A stretch of DNA of 64,000 bases, from positions 56,112-120,111 of the forward strand of contig JAHZHL010000034.1 in assembly GCA_019420305.1 (NCBI GenBank), in the 5' to 3' direction. Under the pieces are notes generated by a model that saw only the letters and a program-made list of their open reading frames with translations, was not told where the DNA came from and ran no database searches. This document shows positions 16,118 to 25,352 of the stretch, piece after piece; position 1 is the stretch's first letter, and each line of letters opens with the position of its first letter. Origin of the DNA: Bacillota bacterium. GTDB taxonomy: Bacteria; Bacillota; Clostridia; Peptostreptococcales; Anaerovoracaceae. Position numbers and translations under genes: made by a program.

Positions 16118-16764
16118 AAAGACTTCGCGCCCTTCGCGTTCAGATATCATACAGCGAGCCATAAGGGGCGACTGTGTCGCGTGAAATCCCGAGATTGCGC
16201 CGCAGGCTACGGTAACGAACATCATGGCCCACTTGGGAAGCTCGTCCGGATGAACGACATCAAAAGATTCCCACAGCCATAATGATCAGACAAATTCCAA
16301 ATACAGGATATAATTTACCGATAATCTTATCAATGGGAAGGAATGTCGCGCAAAGATAATAGATTAAAATAACTGCCAGTCAGAAGATGGTGTTTAACAT
16401 TTCCGGTGTCAGAACCGCAATCAAAGCCGCAGGGCCGACTGAAAAGTTAATGCCAATAAGAAGCAGAAGGATGACAGAAAATCGTGGACGCCGCCGCCCA
16501 GAATCGTACCAAAGACAATCCAGAGGTAAACCTCCGGCCCCCAGCAGGCGCCGGAAAGAGCGCCGTAAATAGGGCCGAGTCCCGCAATATTTAATAGTTG
16601 AATTAGAAAGATCCGCCAGGTTTTCATAGGAACGTAGTCAACGCCATCGGGATGAGCGACAGCGGGTGCTTGCCGATCATCGATCCGGGAAACCCGTTCA
16701 ACCAGTCTGCCATAGGTAAAAAGCCTGCGACCAGCAAAAACAGAGCCAGAAAAAACGTAATCAT
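16118..16764 (-). pseudogene. Decayed carbon-starvation/pyruvate permease gene (cstA remnant)
   Basis: CstA family pieces occur in order on the minus strand but in several frames. The start is MITFFLALFLLVAG (ATG 16764). After a one-base loss come TYGRLVERVSRIDDRQAPA, GVDYVPMKTWRIF, NIAGLGPIYGALSGACWGP and IVFGTILGGGVHDFLS. Then there is a large internal deletion, followed by LPIDKIIGKLYPVFGICLI, a stop, and FVTVACGAISGFHATQSP. A full CstA is more than 450 residues; here only about 200 codons survive and the C-terminus is missing. The intact gene was a peptide or pyruvate transporter. It lies between csoR and the P-type ATPase. Confidence 0.82.
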
Positions 16765-16848
16765 AGAGAAAATCCCCTTTCAGATGATGTAAGAAATGAA
16801 AAAACGGGGGCAGAATCAGATCTGCTCCCGCTTTCTCAAGATAGGTCA

Positions 16849-19476
16849 TTATTTTTTCATAGTCATAATTTTTTTAATCAGCTGAATGACCGGGATGTTA
16901 ATAAATGCGAGTCCGTAAACCGTAAAGAGCTGACTGAGGGTAAGGGTCTGCACTTTGAAAATTTCATGAAGTCCCGGAACCATTAACACAACTGTAATCA
17001 GAACCAGACCCAGCAGGAAGGCTCCGATCAGATAAGGGTTGTTAAATACTCTGGAAGTAAAGACCACAGGTTTGTTGGATTTGCAGTTGAACCCGTGGAA
17101 CAGCCGCGCCGTACACAGCGTTCCGAATGCCATGGTGCTTCCCAGCAGTGCGCTTCCTTCACCAGCGGCAGTAAAGACTCCGTGGTAACCGATGAGAAAT
17201 GCGGCCATGGTTGTAATTCCGATGGAAAGGCCGCCGATGCCGATTCTTCCCAGGAAGCTCTTCGTCAGAATGGACTCTCTGGCAGGACGCGGTTTTTCGT
17301 TCATCAGATCCGGGTTATGGGGCTCCAGTCCGAGGGCAATGGCCGGCAGGCTGTCTGTCAGCAGGTTGATGAATAAAAGGTGAACCGGAGCGAAAGGTAC
17401 CGGCAGCGCGGTGATGGACGCGTACAGTACCGCCAGAATCGCCCCGAAGTTTCCGGAAAGAAGGAACTGAATCGAGTTCTTGATATTCTGATAAATATTT
17501 CTTCCGTTTTCCACGGCTTTTACAATGGTCGCGAAATTATCATCGGTCAGAACCATGGACGCCGCGTCTTTGGAAACCTCGCTTCCCGTAATTCCCATGG
17601 CTACGCCGATGTCTGCCTGTTTTAAAGCCGGCGCGTCGTTTACACCGTCTCCGGTCATGGCAACGATATTATCTTTATCCTGCCAGGCACGGACGATCCG
17701 GATTTTGTGCTCCGGAGATACCCGGGCGTATACGGAAATCTTTTCTACAAAATCTTTTAGTTCCTCATCGGACATGGAATCAATGACCGCGCCTTCACAG
17801 GCTTCGTTTTCATCCTTCAGAATTCCGATGCGCTTGGCAATGGCCGCCGCGGTGATCTTGTGATCGCCGGTAATCATCACCGGTTTAATCCCCGCGGAGA
17901 TACATTCGGCAACCGCTCCCATGGACTCTTCACGGGGCGGATCCATCATCGCGATGAGTCCCAGGAAGGTAAAGTCTTTTTCATCATCAAATCCCGGAGA
18001 AAATCCTTCGGGGATCTCTTTATAGGCAAAGGCCAGAACCCGGAGCCCATCTTTGGAAAATTCCATGTTCTGCGCTTCGATTTTTTCGCGGTCAGCCTCT
18101 GTAAATTCACGGCGCTGTCCATTTTCCTGAATGTGTGAAATCCGTTTTAACAGAACGTCCACAGCTCCCTTTGTCACCATAAGAGACGTGCCGTCAATTA
18201 CATGGCAGGTAGACATGAGCTTCCGATCGCTGTCAAAAGGAATTTCACTGAAACGCGGATATTGACCACGCACTGTTTCGTAACTGCAGTCCAGCTTTAG
18301 ACCCAGGTTAATGAGGGCTGTTTCTGTCGGATCGCCGATTTCCTTTCCCTCAGCGATGGCAGAGTCGTTGCAGAGCATACTGTCTCTGAGAAGCTGCATC
18401 TGCGAAGGCTGGCTGATATCAATATCAGCGGCGGGAATCCTGGTTCCGTCTACATAATAATCTTCCACGGTCATCTTGTTCTGTGTCAGAGTACCGGTTT
18501 TATCCGAGCAGATAACCGAGACACTGCCAAGACCTTCCACCGCCTGAAGCTTTCGGATAATTGCGTGTTCTTTCGCCATTTTCTGAGTACCGAAGGAAAG
18601 CACGATGGTAACGATGGAACTCAGAGCTTCCGGAATCGCCGCAACCGCCAGGGCTACGGCAAACAGGAAGGCGTCTCCTGCCGATTCTCCCCGGTATACG
18701 CTGATTCCGAAAAGAAGGGCGCAGAAGGCGAGAATCAGAATGGAAAGCTTTTTCCCGAAACTATCCAGGTTGGCCTGCAGAGGTGTCTGCTTCTCAGACG
18801 TTGTCTTTAACAAAGTCGCGATTTTTCCCACTTCGGTATTCATTCCTATGGAAGTGACGAGGAAAGAGCCGCGTCCGTAAGTGACGAAGCTGCCGGAATA
18901 GACCATATTGAGCCGATCTCCCAGAGCAGCCTGGCCTTCGATGGGATCCATGTCCTTTTCCACGCCCAGGCTCTCCCCCGTCAGGGCACTCTCATCAATT
19001 TTCAGGCCGGCGTTCTCCAAAAGCCGTCCGTCCGCGGGAACCGAATCTCCTGCTTCCAGGAAAACCTGATCCCCTACCGTAACGTCTCGGGAAGGGATTT
19101 TGATTACCTTTCCGCCCCGCAGCACTTTTGCTTCCGGAGCGGACATCGCTTTCAGACTGCTGAGGGATTGTTCTGCCTTCACGGTCTGCACGGTTCCCAG
19201 AATAGCGTTAATGGTAATTACAATTAAAATAACAATCGCACTCTCCAAATCATCTAAGATCCCGGAGATAATGGCCGCGGCGATTAGAATGATGACCAGA
19301 AAATCCTTGAATTGCTCAAAGAAGATCTGGACTACGGATTTTTTCTTTTCTTCAACCAGCTCATTGGGCCCGAATTTTTCCTGGTTTTTACGGACCTGAT
19401 CGTCTGTAAGCGGCTGCGATGTGCCATTTACCGCTTCACGCGCCTGCTGGTCTGTCATCTGATAATACTCTTGCAT
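16849..19476 (-). CDS. P-type cation-translocating ATPase (type II; probable Mn2+/Ca2+ exporter)
   Basis: An 875-residue P-type ATPase. It has an N-terminal cation-ATPase domain, the actuator TGES motif (LTGESLGVEKD, 166-176), membrane helix M4 with VAAIPEALSSIV (278-289), phosphorylation site CSDKTGTLT with Asp at 325, MVTKGAVDVLL in the nucleotide domain, MTGDGVNDAPALKQADIG at the hinge, and six C-terminal helices. Such proteins are usually annotated as calcium pumps. Here a yybP-ykoY riboswitch precedes the gene; that element senses Mn2+ and in Lactococcus controls YoaB, a similar ATPase, so manganese export is likely. ATG 19476 has GGAAAGGA upstream. Confidence 0.9.
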   Translation of the reverse strand: MQEYYQMTDQQAREAVNGTSQPLTDDQVRKNQEKFGPNELVEEKKKSVVQIFFEQFKDFLVIILIAAAIISGILDDLESAIVILIVITINAILGTVQTVKAEQSLSSLKAMSAPEAKVLRGGKVIKIPSRDVTVGDQVFLEAGDSVPADGRLLENAGLKIDESALTGESLGVEKDMDPIEGQAALGDRLNMVYSGSFVTYGRGSFLVTSIGMNTEVGKIATLLKTTSEKQTPLQANLDSFGKKLSILILAFCALLFGISVYRGESAGDAFLFAVALAVAAIPEALSSIVTIVLSFGTQKMAKEHAIIRKLQAVEGLGSVSVICSDKTGTLTQNKMTVEDYYVDGTRIPAADIDISQPSQMQLLRDSMLCNDSAIAEGKEIGDPTETALINLGLKLDCSYETVRGQYPRFSEIPFDSDRKLMSTCHVIDGTSLMVTKGAVDVLLKRISHIQENGQRREFTEADREKIEAQNMEFSKDGLRVLAFAYKEIPEGFSPGFDDEKDFTFLGLIAMMDPPREESMGAVAECISAGIKPVMITGDHKITAAAIAKRIGILKDENEACEGAVIDSMSDEELKDFVEKISVYARVSPEHKIRIVRAWQDKDNIVAMTGDGVNDAPALKQADIGVAMGITGSEVSKDAASMVLTDDNFATIVKAVENGRNIYQNIKNSIQFLLSGNFGAILAVLYASITALPVPFAPVHLLFINLLTDSLPAIALGLEPHNPDLMNEKPRPARESILTKSFLGRIGIGGLSIGITTMAAFLIGYHGVFTAAGEGSALLGSTMAFGTLCTARLFHGFNCKSNKPVVFTSRVFNNPYLIGAFLLGLVLITVVLMVPGLHEIFKVQTLTLSQLFTVYGLAFINIPVIQLIKKIMTMKK

Positions 19477-19534
19477 AACGATTCCTTTCCTGCCTTTATT
19501 TTGGAGTAATCATCTGTTTTCTATGTAATAAAAA

Positions 19535-19665
19535 AAGACTTTTATCACATAGAGAATGTAATAAAAGTCTTGCTGTTTCATTACGAACCGGATAGAAACC
19601 GAAGTCCCTATCGAGAATGACGATCTCGTAAACGCCGATCAGGCGCCGCTACTCCCTTTCACTAT
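19535..19665 (-). ncRNA. yybP-ykoY (Mn2+) riboswitch with terminator, leader of the P-type ATPase
   Basis: The minus-strand leader begins with AAAGGGAGTAGC (19659-19648), the hallmark of the yybP-ykoY element. It ends with CAGCAAGACTTTTATT, matching the conserved CAAGACC segment that closes the aptamer. The same 3' segment forms an 11-bp intrinsic terminator: AAGACTTTTAT (19571-19561) pairs with ATAAAAGTCTT (19545-19535), followed by seven T. Mn2+-bound aptamer should sequester the CAAGAC strand and prevent termination, switching the gene on. The family is established as Mn2+-responsive; the assignment here is by motif only. Confidence 0.8.
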
Positions 19666-19670
19666 AGATA

Positions 19671-19699
19671 ATAATATCGGGGCAGATCGTTTTTGTCAA
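19671..19699 (-). promoter_or_regulatory. Promoter of the riboswitch-ATPase transcript
   Basis: On the minus strand: TTGACA (19699-19694), 17-bp spacer, TATTAT (19676-19671), immediately upstream of the riboswitch aptamer. Confidence 0.8.
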
Positions 19700-19772
19700 C
19701 GGGGATTTTGTAAAATTTAAGTAAATGATATCAGAAATGCAGAAGATTATAAGAGAATTGAGGCGAGATTAA

Positions 19773-20083
19773 ATGGAAAAAAAGAAAAATCGTTTTTATT
19801 ACTGAGCCATATGTGGACTTTGCACTTTAGGAATTTCCGTATGGTCAGGAGATATGGCTTCGGCAGATAAATTTCCGGAAGTACTCCGTAAGCTTCAGAT
19901 TATCTACGCCTGCGGAGCTCTGGCATTTTCCGGCATGCCGGGAGTCATTGCCGATATGACTGGCGGATACATTCCGGCGTACATTTATTTTCAATCCTGA
20001 TATTCTGCTCTCTCGTGGGGATTATCGCCGCCTATAGGGAAAGCGGGCGGAAAATCGCGAGTTCGCAAAAGACAAAAAAGTAA
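19773..20083 (+). pseudogene. Remnant of an MFS-type transporter gene
   Basis: After GAGGCGAG, ATG 19773 reads MEKKKNRFYY then TGA, and continues in frame as AICGLCTLGISVWSGDMAS. It then jumps to a transporter C-terminal part (LQIIYACGALAFSGMPGVIA, DMTGGYIPAYIYF), where a one-base shift moves the frame to FSILIFCSLVGIIAAYRESG and a stop at 20081. The central 300 or so residues of a normal MFS protein are missing. The pattern is that of an internal deletion followed by a nonsense codon and a frameshift. The family call rests on the hydrophobic 'GVIADMTGGYIPAY' type ending. Confidence 0.55.
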
Positions 20084-20192
20084 AACACCCTGGGGGGACC
20101 AAGGTGTTTTACAAGTGTGTATTGTGTGTATTCAATAAAAGAAGGAAAGTTCGCATAGAAACGATGTTTCTATGTCCCTATCTACAGTTAGC
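20073..20192 (-). ncRNA. Candidate small RNA or leader RNA with intrinsic terminator
   Basis: A TATAAT box on the minus strand (20198-20193) precedes about 115 nt with no ORF. The segment holds a 9-bp hairpin, CATAGAAAC-ATC-GTTTCTATG on the minus strand (20174-20154). It ends in a strong terminator with stem GTAAAACACC (20112-20103) / GGTGTTTTAC (20089-20080) followed by six T. No good -35 box is visible and no known RNA family was recognised. It could instead be the untranslated tail of the DUF4430 gene, although that gene has its own A/T hairpin at 20232-20254. Confidence 0.35.
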
Positions 20193-20247
20193 ATTATAGC
20201 GATTTTATGTGAAGAAATTATGAAGAACACTTAAAAAAATCGTTTTT

Positions 20248-20667
20248 TTAAGCTTCAACAAAACTCCATACAATTTCGTCGCCATCTTTTAGCTCCTGAT
20301 CGGAGATGATCGTTGTAACATCTGTATCATTAAGCATACAGCGCCACATCATATGTTCATCCGCGGAGACATTCCCGATTGCTGCCACCTTCGGGGAGGA
20401 AGCGTTTTCTACCTGAATCTGGACTCCTTCCTGGCTGGAGTAAGATTCCAGAACCTGCATGACCGTAGCGTTCTCCTCCACCTGCATAGAATAGTTTTCG
20501 ATCGGTTTCTGGTCGGCATTTTCCGGATATAGGATCGTCAGAGAGACACGGATGGTATGGATATCACTCCCATCTGCCGAAGGATCTCCGGCGCAGCCGT
20601 AAACCGATACGATCAGAACGGCAAGAAGCAGAAAAATAAAAAGTTTTTGTCCTGTTCTTTTTTTCAT
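20248..20667 (-). CDS. DUF4430-domain lipoprotein
   Basis: A 139-residue exported protein with a signal peptide and a lipobox-like VYGC (Cys 25), so probably anchored to the outer face of the membrane. The mature part (VSLTILYPENADQKP, then ATVMQVLESYSSQEGVQIQV) and the ending MMWRCMLNDTDVTTIISDQELKDGDEIVWSF match the DUF4430 fold, which resembles the C-terminal domain of transcobalamin. The first two lipobox residues are not ideal. Function is unknown; corrinoid or other small-ligand binding is only a structural suggestion. It lies 14 bp after the TetR-type gene on the same strand. Confidence 0.75.
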   Translation of the reverse strand: MKKRTGQKLFIFLLLAVLIVSVYGCAGDPSADGSDIHTIRVSLTILYPENADQKPIENYSMQVEENATVMQVLESYSSQEGVQIQVENASSPKVAAIGNVSADEHMMWRCMLNDTDVTTIISDQELKDGDEIVWSFVEA

Positions 20668-20681
20668 AACCGACCTCCGCT

Positions 20682-21335
20682 CTATGCGTACTTGTGAAAG
20701 TCCAGATTATTTTCAGCAAATAGAGCCATTATTTTTTCATGGCTTTTATCGGAAAAATAAGGGCGCAGCAATGCGTACAAACGCTGTGAAATATTATCGC
20801 ATACATCTTTGAAAGACGCGTGGTCTTCCAGCATATTGGTGTAAATAATTCCGGTCTGTGACAGCATCCAGCAGTTCTGTACAAGAATATTTTTCGCGAT
20901 CGGAGTAAGCTTTGGTACCATCATTCCGTTTTCAACCCATCCCTGAATCAGAGAATCCATCTGTTCCATCAGGCGGATAGCGCGTTCACGATACAGTTTT
21001 TTTAATTCCGAATCGTTGTTGAGTATAGCCGGAAGTTCCAGATAAAAAAAGCGGAATGAATATGTGTCGTTTGCCAGATGAAGGAAAAAATCGATCAACC
21101 CTTCTTCTTTTGTTTTTAAATCTTCCTTATAAAAAAGATCGCTGATTTTCGGAGCCAGCATTTCCTCCCAGATACTGCGGATCAGATGCTCTTTATTATC
21201 AAAGTAATAATAAAGATTTCCGGGGCTGATGTGCAGCTCGTTGGAAAGCTTTACAGTACTCACATTTGTGACTCCTTCTTCGTTAAACAGCTTAATCGCT
21301 GTCAGCATAATTTTCTCTCTTGTTTCCCTACCCAT
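20682..21335 (-). CDS. TetR/AcrR family transcriptional regulator
   Basis: A 217-residue regulator with an N-terminal helix-turn-helix (TREKIMLTAIKLFNEEGVTN, then VSTVKLSNELHISPGNLYYYFDNKEHLIRSIW, residues 4-56), followed by an all-helical ligand domain. ATG 21335 has GGAGGT 5 bp upstream and lies 14 bp after the alr stop; the longer in-frame reading into alr is not used. The target is unknown. The next gene in the same direction is the DUF4430 lipoprotein, which may be co-transcribed. The ligand region contains SFRFFYLELPAILNNDSELK, typical of the TetR_C group of Clostridia. Confidence 0.85.
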   Translation of the reverse strand: MGRETREKIMLTAIKLFNEEGVTNVSTVKLSNELHISPGNLYYYFDNKEHLIRSIWEEMLAPKISDLFYKEDLKTKEEGLIDFFLHLANDTYSFRFFYLELPAILNNDSELKKLYRERAIRLMEQMDSLIQGWVENGMMVPKLTPIAKNILVQNCWMLSQTGIIYTNMLEDHASFKDVCDNISQRLYALLRPYFSDKSHEKIMALFAENNLDFHKYA

Positions 21336-21349
21336 TTTAAACCTCCGTA

Positions 21350-22486
21350 TTATTCTACATATATTTTCGGGAGACGCTGCCCGAAGGCGCATATAATTTC
21401 ATAATTAATGGTGCCGGTAGCGTCCGCGATTTCATCGGCCAGAATTGTATTGGTTCCATCGGAACCCATGATGATAACCTCATCCCCTTCCTTTACATCC
21501 GGCACGTCGGTCACATCGATCATGCACTGATCCATGCAGATATTCCCCGCGATGGGAGCGAACTGTCCGTTGACGATTACACGCCCGACCAAAGAATAGG
21601 GGCGTGGATAACCGTCCGCGTATCCTAACGCCAGTGTGGCGATCAGGCTTTCCCGGGAAGCGGTAAACTTCCTTCCATAGCTGATGGTGCTGCCCGCGGG
21701 AACTTTTTTCAGATGTATGATATTGGCCTTTACGGACATGACCGGCTTTAGATCAAGCTGGCCTTTATCTACTTCCGCGCTGGGATAACAGCCGTACAGA
21801 ATAATTCCCGGACGGACCGCGTCAAAATGAACGGAAGGAAGCTCCATGACCGCGGCACTGTTGGCGAAAGTGCGCATCGGAATTTTTCCTCCGGCTGCCG
21901 TCAGCTTTTCACAAAAACGGTTATATTTCTTCTCCTGCTCTTTCGCGTATGTTTTGTCCGCCGCGTCAGCGGTCGCGAAATGAGAAAAAATGCCTTTTAC
22001 CTGAAATCCGGGAAGTGTTTCCATCCGCAGAATTTCCGGAATCGCGTCCGGATCCTCTGTCTGGTAACCGATTCGTCCCATTCCGGTGTCAATGGCGACA
22101 AAACCCTTTATGATCTTTCCGCTGGTTTCCGCGGCGCGGGAAATGGCGGCCGCGTTGGAAAGGCTGCAGACAACGGGTGTAATATCATACTGGATAATCG
22201 TATCCGCGTACAGATCCGGCGTCAGACCCAGCATGATAATCTCTTCCGTAATACCGCCTTCACGCAGCGCGATGACTTCCGATAAGGTTGCCACAGCGAA
22301 AGTCTTTACGCCGTTTGTTCTCAAAACTTCGGCGACCCGGACACTGCCGTGCCCGTAGCCGTCTGCCTTGATAACGCCGATAACCTCCACGTCACGGCCG
22401 ACTTTTTTAATAATATTTTTTATATTATAGTCAAGGTTTCCCAGACTGATTTCTGCCCATGCGGGACGAATCGCTTCTTTGTACAT
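21350..22486 (-). CDS. alr: Alanine racemase
   Basis: A 378-residue PLP enzyme producing D-alanine for the cell wall. The PLP-lysine lies in VIGVIKADGYGHG (Lys at about 40). The second-base Tyr region ALGYADGYPR lies near residue 264, and the conserved MGRIGYQT near 133-140. ICMDQCMIDVTD near 308-319 is also typical. ATG 22486 is chosen because CAGGAGAG lies at the right distance; an in-frame TTG at 22507 is weaker. It follows purA by 48 bp on the same strand. Confidence 0.94.
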   Translation of the reverse strand: MYKEAIRPAWAEISLGNLDYNIKNIIKKVGRDVEVIGVIKADGYGHGSVRVAEVLRTNGVKTFAVATLSEVIALREGGITEEIIMLGLTPDLYADTIIQYDITPVVCSLSNAAAISRAAETSGKIIKGFVAIDTGMGRIGYQTEDPDAIPEILRMETLPGFQVKGIFSHFATADAADKTYAKEQEKKYNRFCEKLTAAGGKIPMRTFANSAAVMELPSVHFDAVRPGIILYGCYPSAEVDKGQLDLKPVMSVKANIIHLKKVPAGSTISYGRKFTASRESLIATLALGYADGYPRPYSLVGRVIVNGQFAPIAGNICMDQCMIDVTDVPDVKEGDEVIIMGSDGTNTILADEIADATGTINYEIICAFGQRLPKIYVE

Positions 22487-22534
22487 CTTCGTGACTCTCC
22501 TGAACAAAATGTAAAGTGGCCGGAACCTCAGCCG

Positions 22535-23824
22535 TTAGAGCTGAGGTTCGCGTTTTATGATATCGTCTCTGCCGGGACCATTTGAAACATAAGTAATCGG
22601 AAATCCAATTTCCTTTTCAATTTCATTGACGTAATTCTGGCATTCTTTCGGCAGATCCTCAAATTTCCGGATTCCGCGGATATCGGACTTCCAGCCCGGG
22701 AGTTTTTTCAGCACCGGTTTTGCCCGGTACAGATCCGTTGTGTGAGGAAATTCTGAGGTGACTTCTCCATCGATTTCATATCCGACACAGATCGGAATCT
22801 CTTCCAGGTACCCCAGAGGATCCAAAACCGTCAGGGCGACTTCCGTGGCGCCCTGGATACGGCAGCCGTATCTTGTGGCGACTGCGTCAAACCAGCCGAC
22901 CCGTCTCGGACGCCCGGTTGTAGCGCCGTACTCACCGCCGTCGCCTCCGCGCTTTCTAAGCTCTTCAGCTTCTTCTCCAAACAGCTCGCTGACAAAGGCC
23001 CCCGCGCCTACCGCGCTGGAATAAGCCTTTACAACCGTCATAACCTCCGTGATTTCGTAAGGCGGAATCCCTGCTCCCACCGCGCCATAGCCGGCCAGTG
23101 TGGAGGAAGACGTTACCATTGGATAAATTCCGTGATCCGGATCTTTCAGCGCGCCCAGCTGGCCTTCCAGAAGGATGCGCTTTCCTTCCTTAATGGCTTT
23201 GTACAGATAAGCGGAAACATTGCATACATAAGGGCGGACAATTTCACGGTATTCGATGAGGGTTCGCAGCAGCTCTTCCGCGTCCAGCTCCGGCTTGTGA
23301 TAGAGATGCTTCAGAATCACGTTTTTCTGCTGGCAGATTCCGTCAATTTTTTCCTTCAGATCCGCTTCATCCATAAAAAGTTCACTTACCTGAATGCCGA
23401 TTTTCGCGTATTTGTCCGAGTAGAACGGCGCGATTCCCGACTTGGTGGATCCGAAGGATTTCCCACCCAGCCGCTCTTCTTCATACTGGTCGAACAGGAT
23501 ATGATAAGGCATCAGCACCTGCGCCCGATCGGAAACCAGCAAGTTTGGAGCGGGAACACCCCGATCGGTAATTTCCTTAACCTCCTTGAACAGGTAAGGA
23601 ATGTTGAGGGCTACTCCATTTCCCAGAATACAGGTGGTATGATCGTAAAAGATCCCGGAAGGCAGCATATGAAGCGCGAACTTCCCGTAATCGTTTACAA
23701 TCGTGTGACCGGCGTTGCTTCCGCCCTGAAAGCGGATAATAATATCCGACTCCTTCGAAAGCATGTCCGTGATTTTTCCTTTTCCTTCGTCGCCCCAGTT
23801 GGCGCCGACTATTGCTTTTACCAT
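22535..23824 (-). CDS. purA: Adenylosuccinate synthetase
   Basis: A 429-residue GTP-dependent enzyme that joins IMP and aspartate to adenylosuccinate. The N-terminal P-loop region ANWGDEGKGKITD (residues 8-20) and RFQGGSNAGHTIV (near 32-44) are canonical, and the IMP loop GSTKSGIAPFYSDK is near 125. I use ATG 23824 (AAAGGAGA upstream); 26 extra in-frame codons lie upstream inside the purB end. It follows purB by 16 bp, so the two enzymes converting IMP to AMP are adjacent and co-transcribed. Confidence 0.95.
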   Translation of the reverse strand: MVKAIVGANWGDEGKGKITDMLSKESDIIIRFQGGSNAGHTIVNDYGKFALHMLPSGIFYDHTTCILGNGVALNIPYLFKEVKEITDRGVPAPNLLVSDRAQVLMPYHILFDQYEEERLGGKSFGSTKSGIAPFYSDKYAKIGIQVSELFMDEADLKEKIDGICQQKNVILKHLYHKPELDAEELLRTLIEYREIVRPYVCNVSAYLYKAIKEGKRILLEGQLGALKDPDHGIYPMVTSSSTLAGYGAVGAGIPPYEITEVMTVVKAYSSAVGAGAFVSELFGEEAEELRKRGGDGGEYGATTGRPRRVGWFDAVATRYGCRIQGATEVALTVLDPLGYLEEIPICVGYEIDGEVTSEFPHTTDLYRAKPVLKKLPGWKSDIRGIRKFEDLPKECQNYVNEIEKEIGFPITYVSNGPGRDDIIKREPQL

Positions 23825-23840
23825 CTGATTTTCTCTCCTT

Positions 23841-25277
23841 TTATACGTTGATCTCAGCTGTAATGCCGAGCAGTTCCTTATTTTGCTCAAGAACAGGCGC
23901 AACCTCCTGCCGCAGGAATTCTTCGGTCTGAGCCGGAGCGCAGCCTACGAAGTTTTCCGGTTTCATCAGAGAAAGCAGCTGTTCTTTTGTCATATTGAAT
24001 GCCGGATCGGCGGCAATCCGATCGAGAAGGTCATTTTCCAAGCCTTCCTCTTTGACCCGCTTGCCGGCGGCCATGGAATGAGTCCGGATCCGTTCGTGCA
24101 GCTCCTGACGATCTCCGCCGGCCTTTACCGCGTCCATCAGGATATTTTCTGTGGCCATGAAAGGCAGCTCGCTCATCAGACGTGATTCGATGACCTTTGG
24201 ATAAACCACCAGGCCGGAAGCCACATTCAGATATAATTCCAGGATTCCGTCAACCGCCAGGAAGCCTTCGGACATGCTCAGCCGCTTGTTGGCGGAGTCA
24301 TCCAGCGTCCGCTCAAACCACTGGGTCGCCGCGGTGAGAGCCGGATTCATGGCGTCAGACATTACATAGTTGGCCAGCGCGGCGATTCGTTCACTCCGCA
24401 TCGGATTGCGCTTGTATGCCATGGCGGAAGAACCGATCTGGTTTTTCTCAAAGGGCTCTTCCACCTCCTTTAAGTGCTGCAGCAGGCGGATATCGTTGGA
24501 GAATTTGTGGGCGCTCTGGGCGATACCGGACAGTACGTTCAGTACGCGGCTGTCCACTTTTCGGGAATAGGTCTGGCCGGATACCGCGTAGCATCCGCTG
24601 TATCCCATCTTCTCCGCGATTTTCTGATCCAGCTGTTTTACCTTTTCCCGATCCCCGTCGAATAATTCCAGGAAGCTGGCCTGCGTGCCGGTGGTTCCCT
24701 TGGAACCCAAAAGCTTCATGGTATCAAGGAGATGCTGCAGATCGTCAAGATCCATGAGCAGATCCTGCAGCCACAGCGTGGCTCTTTTTCCGACCGTTGT
24801 CGGCTGTGCCGGCTGGAAGTGGGTAAAGCCCAGAGTCGGGAGTGTTTTGTATTTATCCGCGAAATCGGCAAGCTGGGCGATGACATTGATCAGCTTGCCA
24901 CGGATGAGCTTCAGGCCTTCCGTCATGATGATCAGATCCGTATTATCTCCGACATAACAGGATGTCGCGCCCAGATGAATGATTCCCTTGGCTTTCGGAC
25001 ACTGAACGCCATAGGCGTATACGTGGGACATGACATCGTGGCGGACAACAGCCTCCCGCTCTTTTGCCACATCGTAATTGATATTTTCCGCGTTCGCTTT
25101 TAATTCGTCGATCTGCTCCTGTGAGATATCAAGCCCAAGATCTTTTTCCGTTTCCGCAAGAGCGATCCAGAGTTTTCTCCAGGTCCGGAATTTCATTTCC
25201 GGAGAAAAGAGGTATTTCATCTCTTTGCTGGGGTACCGCTCAGATAAAGGGCTCGTGTAGTTTTGCGTATTTGGCAT
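23841..25277 (-). CDS. purB: Adenylosuccinate lyase
   Basis: A 478-residue fumarase/aspartase-superfamily enzyme that cleaves adenylosuccinate and SAICAR. The superfamily signature GSSAMAYKRNPMRSE occurs near residue 287, with the N-terminal VRHDVMSHV near 77-85 and IHLGATSCYVGDN near 100-112. It leads the purB-purA-alr run on the minus strand and has its own promoter. ATG 25277 has GGGAGGAG upstream. Length and motifs are ordinary. Confidence 0.95.
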   Translation of the reverse strand: MPNTQNYTSPLSERYPSKEMKYLFSPEMKFRTWRKLWIALAETEKDLGLDISQEQIDELKANAENINYDVAKEREAVVRHDVMSHVYAYGVQCPKAKGIIHLGATSCYVGDNTDLIIMTEGLKLIRGKLINVIAQLADFADKYKTLPTLGFTHFQPAQPTTVGKRATLWLQDLLMDLDDLQHLLDTMKLLGSKGTTGTQASFLELFDGDREKVKQLDQKIAEKMGYSGCYAVSGQTYSRKVDSRVLNVLSGIAQSAHKFSNDIRLLQHLKEVEEPFEKNQIGSSAMAYKRNPMRSERIAALANYVMSDAMNPALTAATQWFERTLDDSANKRLSMSEGFLAVDGILELYLNVASGLVVYPKVIESRLMSELPFMATENILMDAVKAGGDRQELHERIRTHSMAAGKRVKEEGLENDLLDRIAADPAFNMTKEQLLSLMKPENFVGCAPAQTEEFLRQEVAPVLEQNKELLGITAEINV

Positions 25278-25352
25278 GTATAAAAGTCTCCTCCCTTATA
25301 AATGGTTGAATTTTATCTGGTTTCAATTTGTCAGCTGAAAAAATACGTCTAC

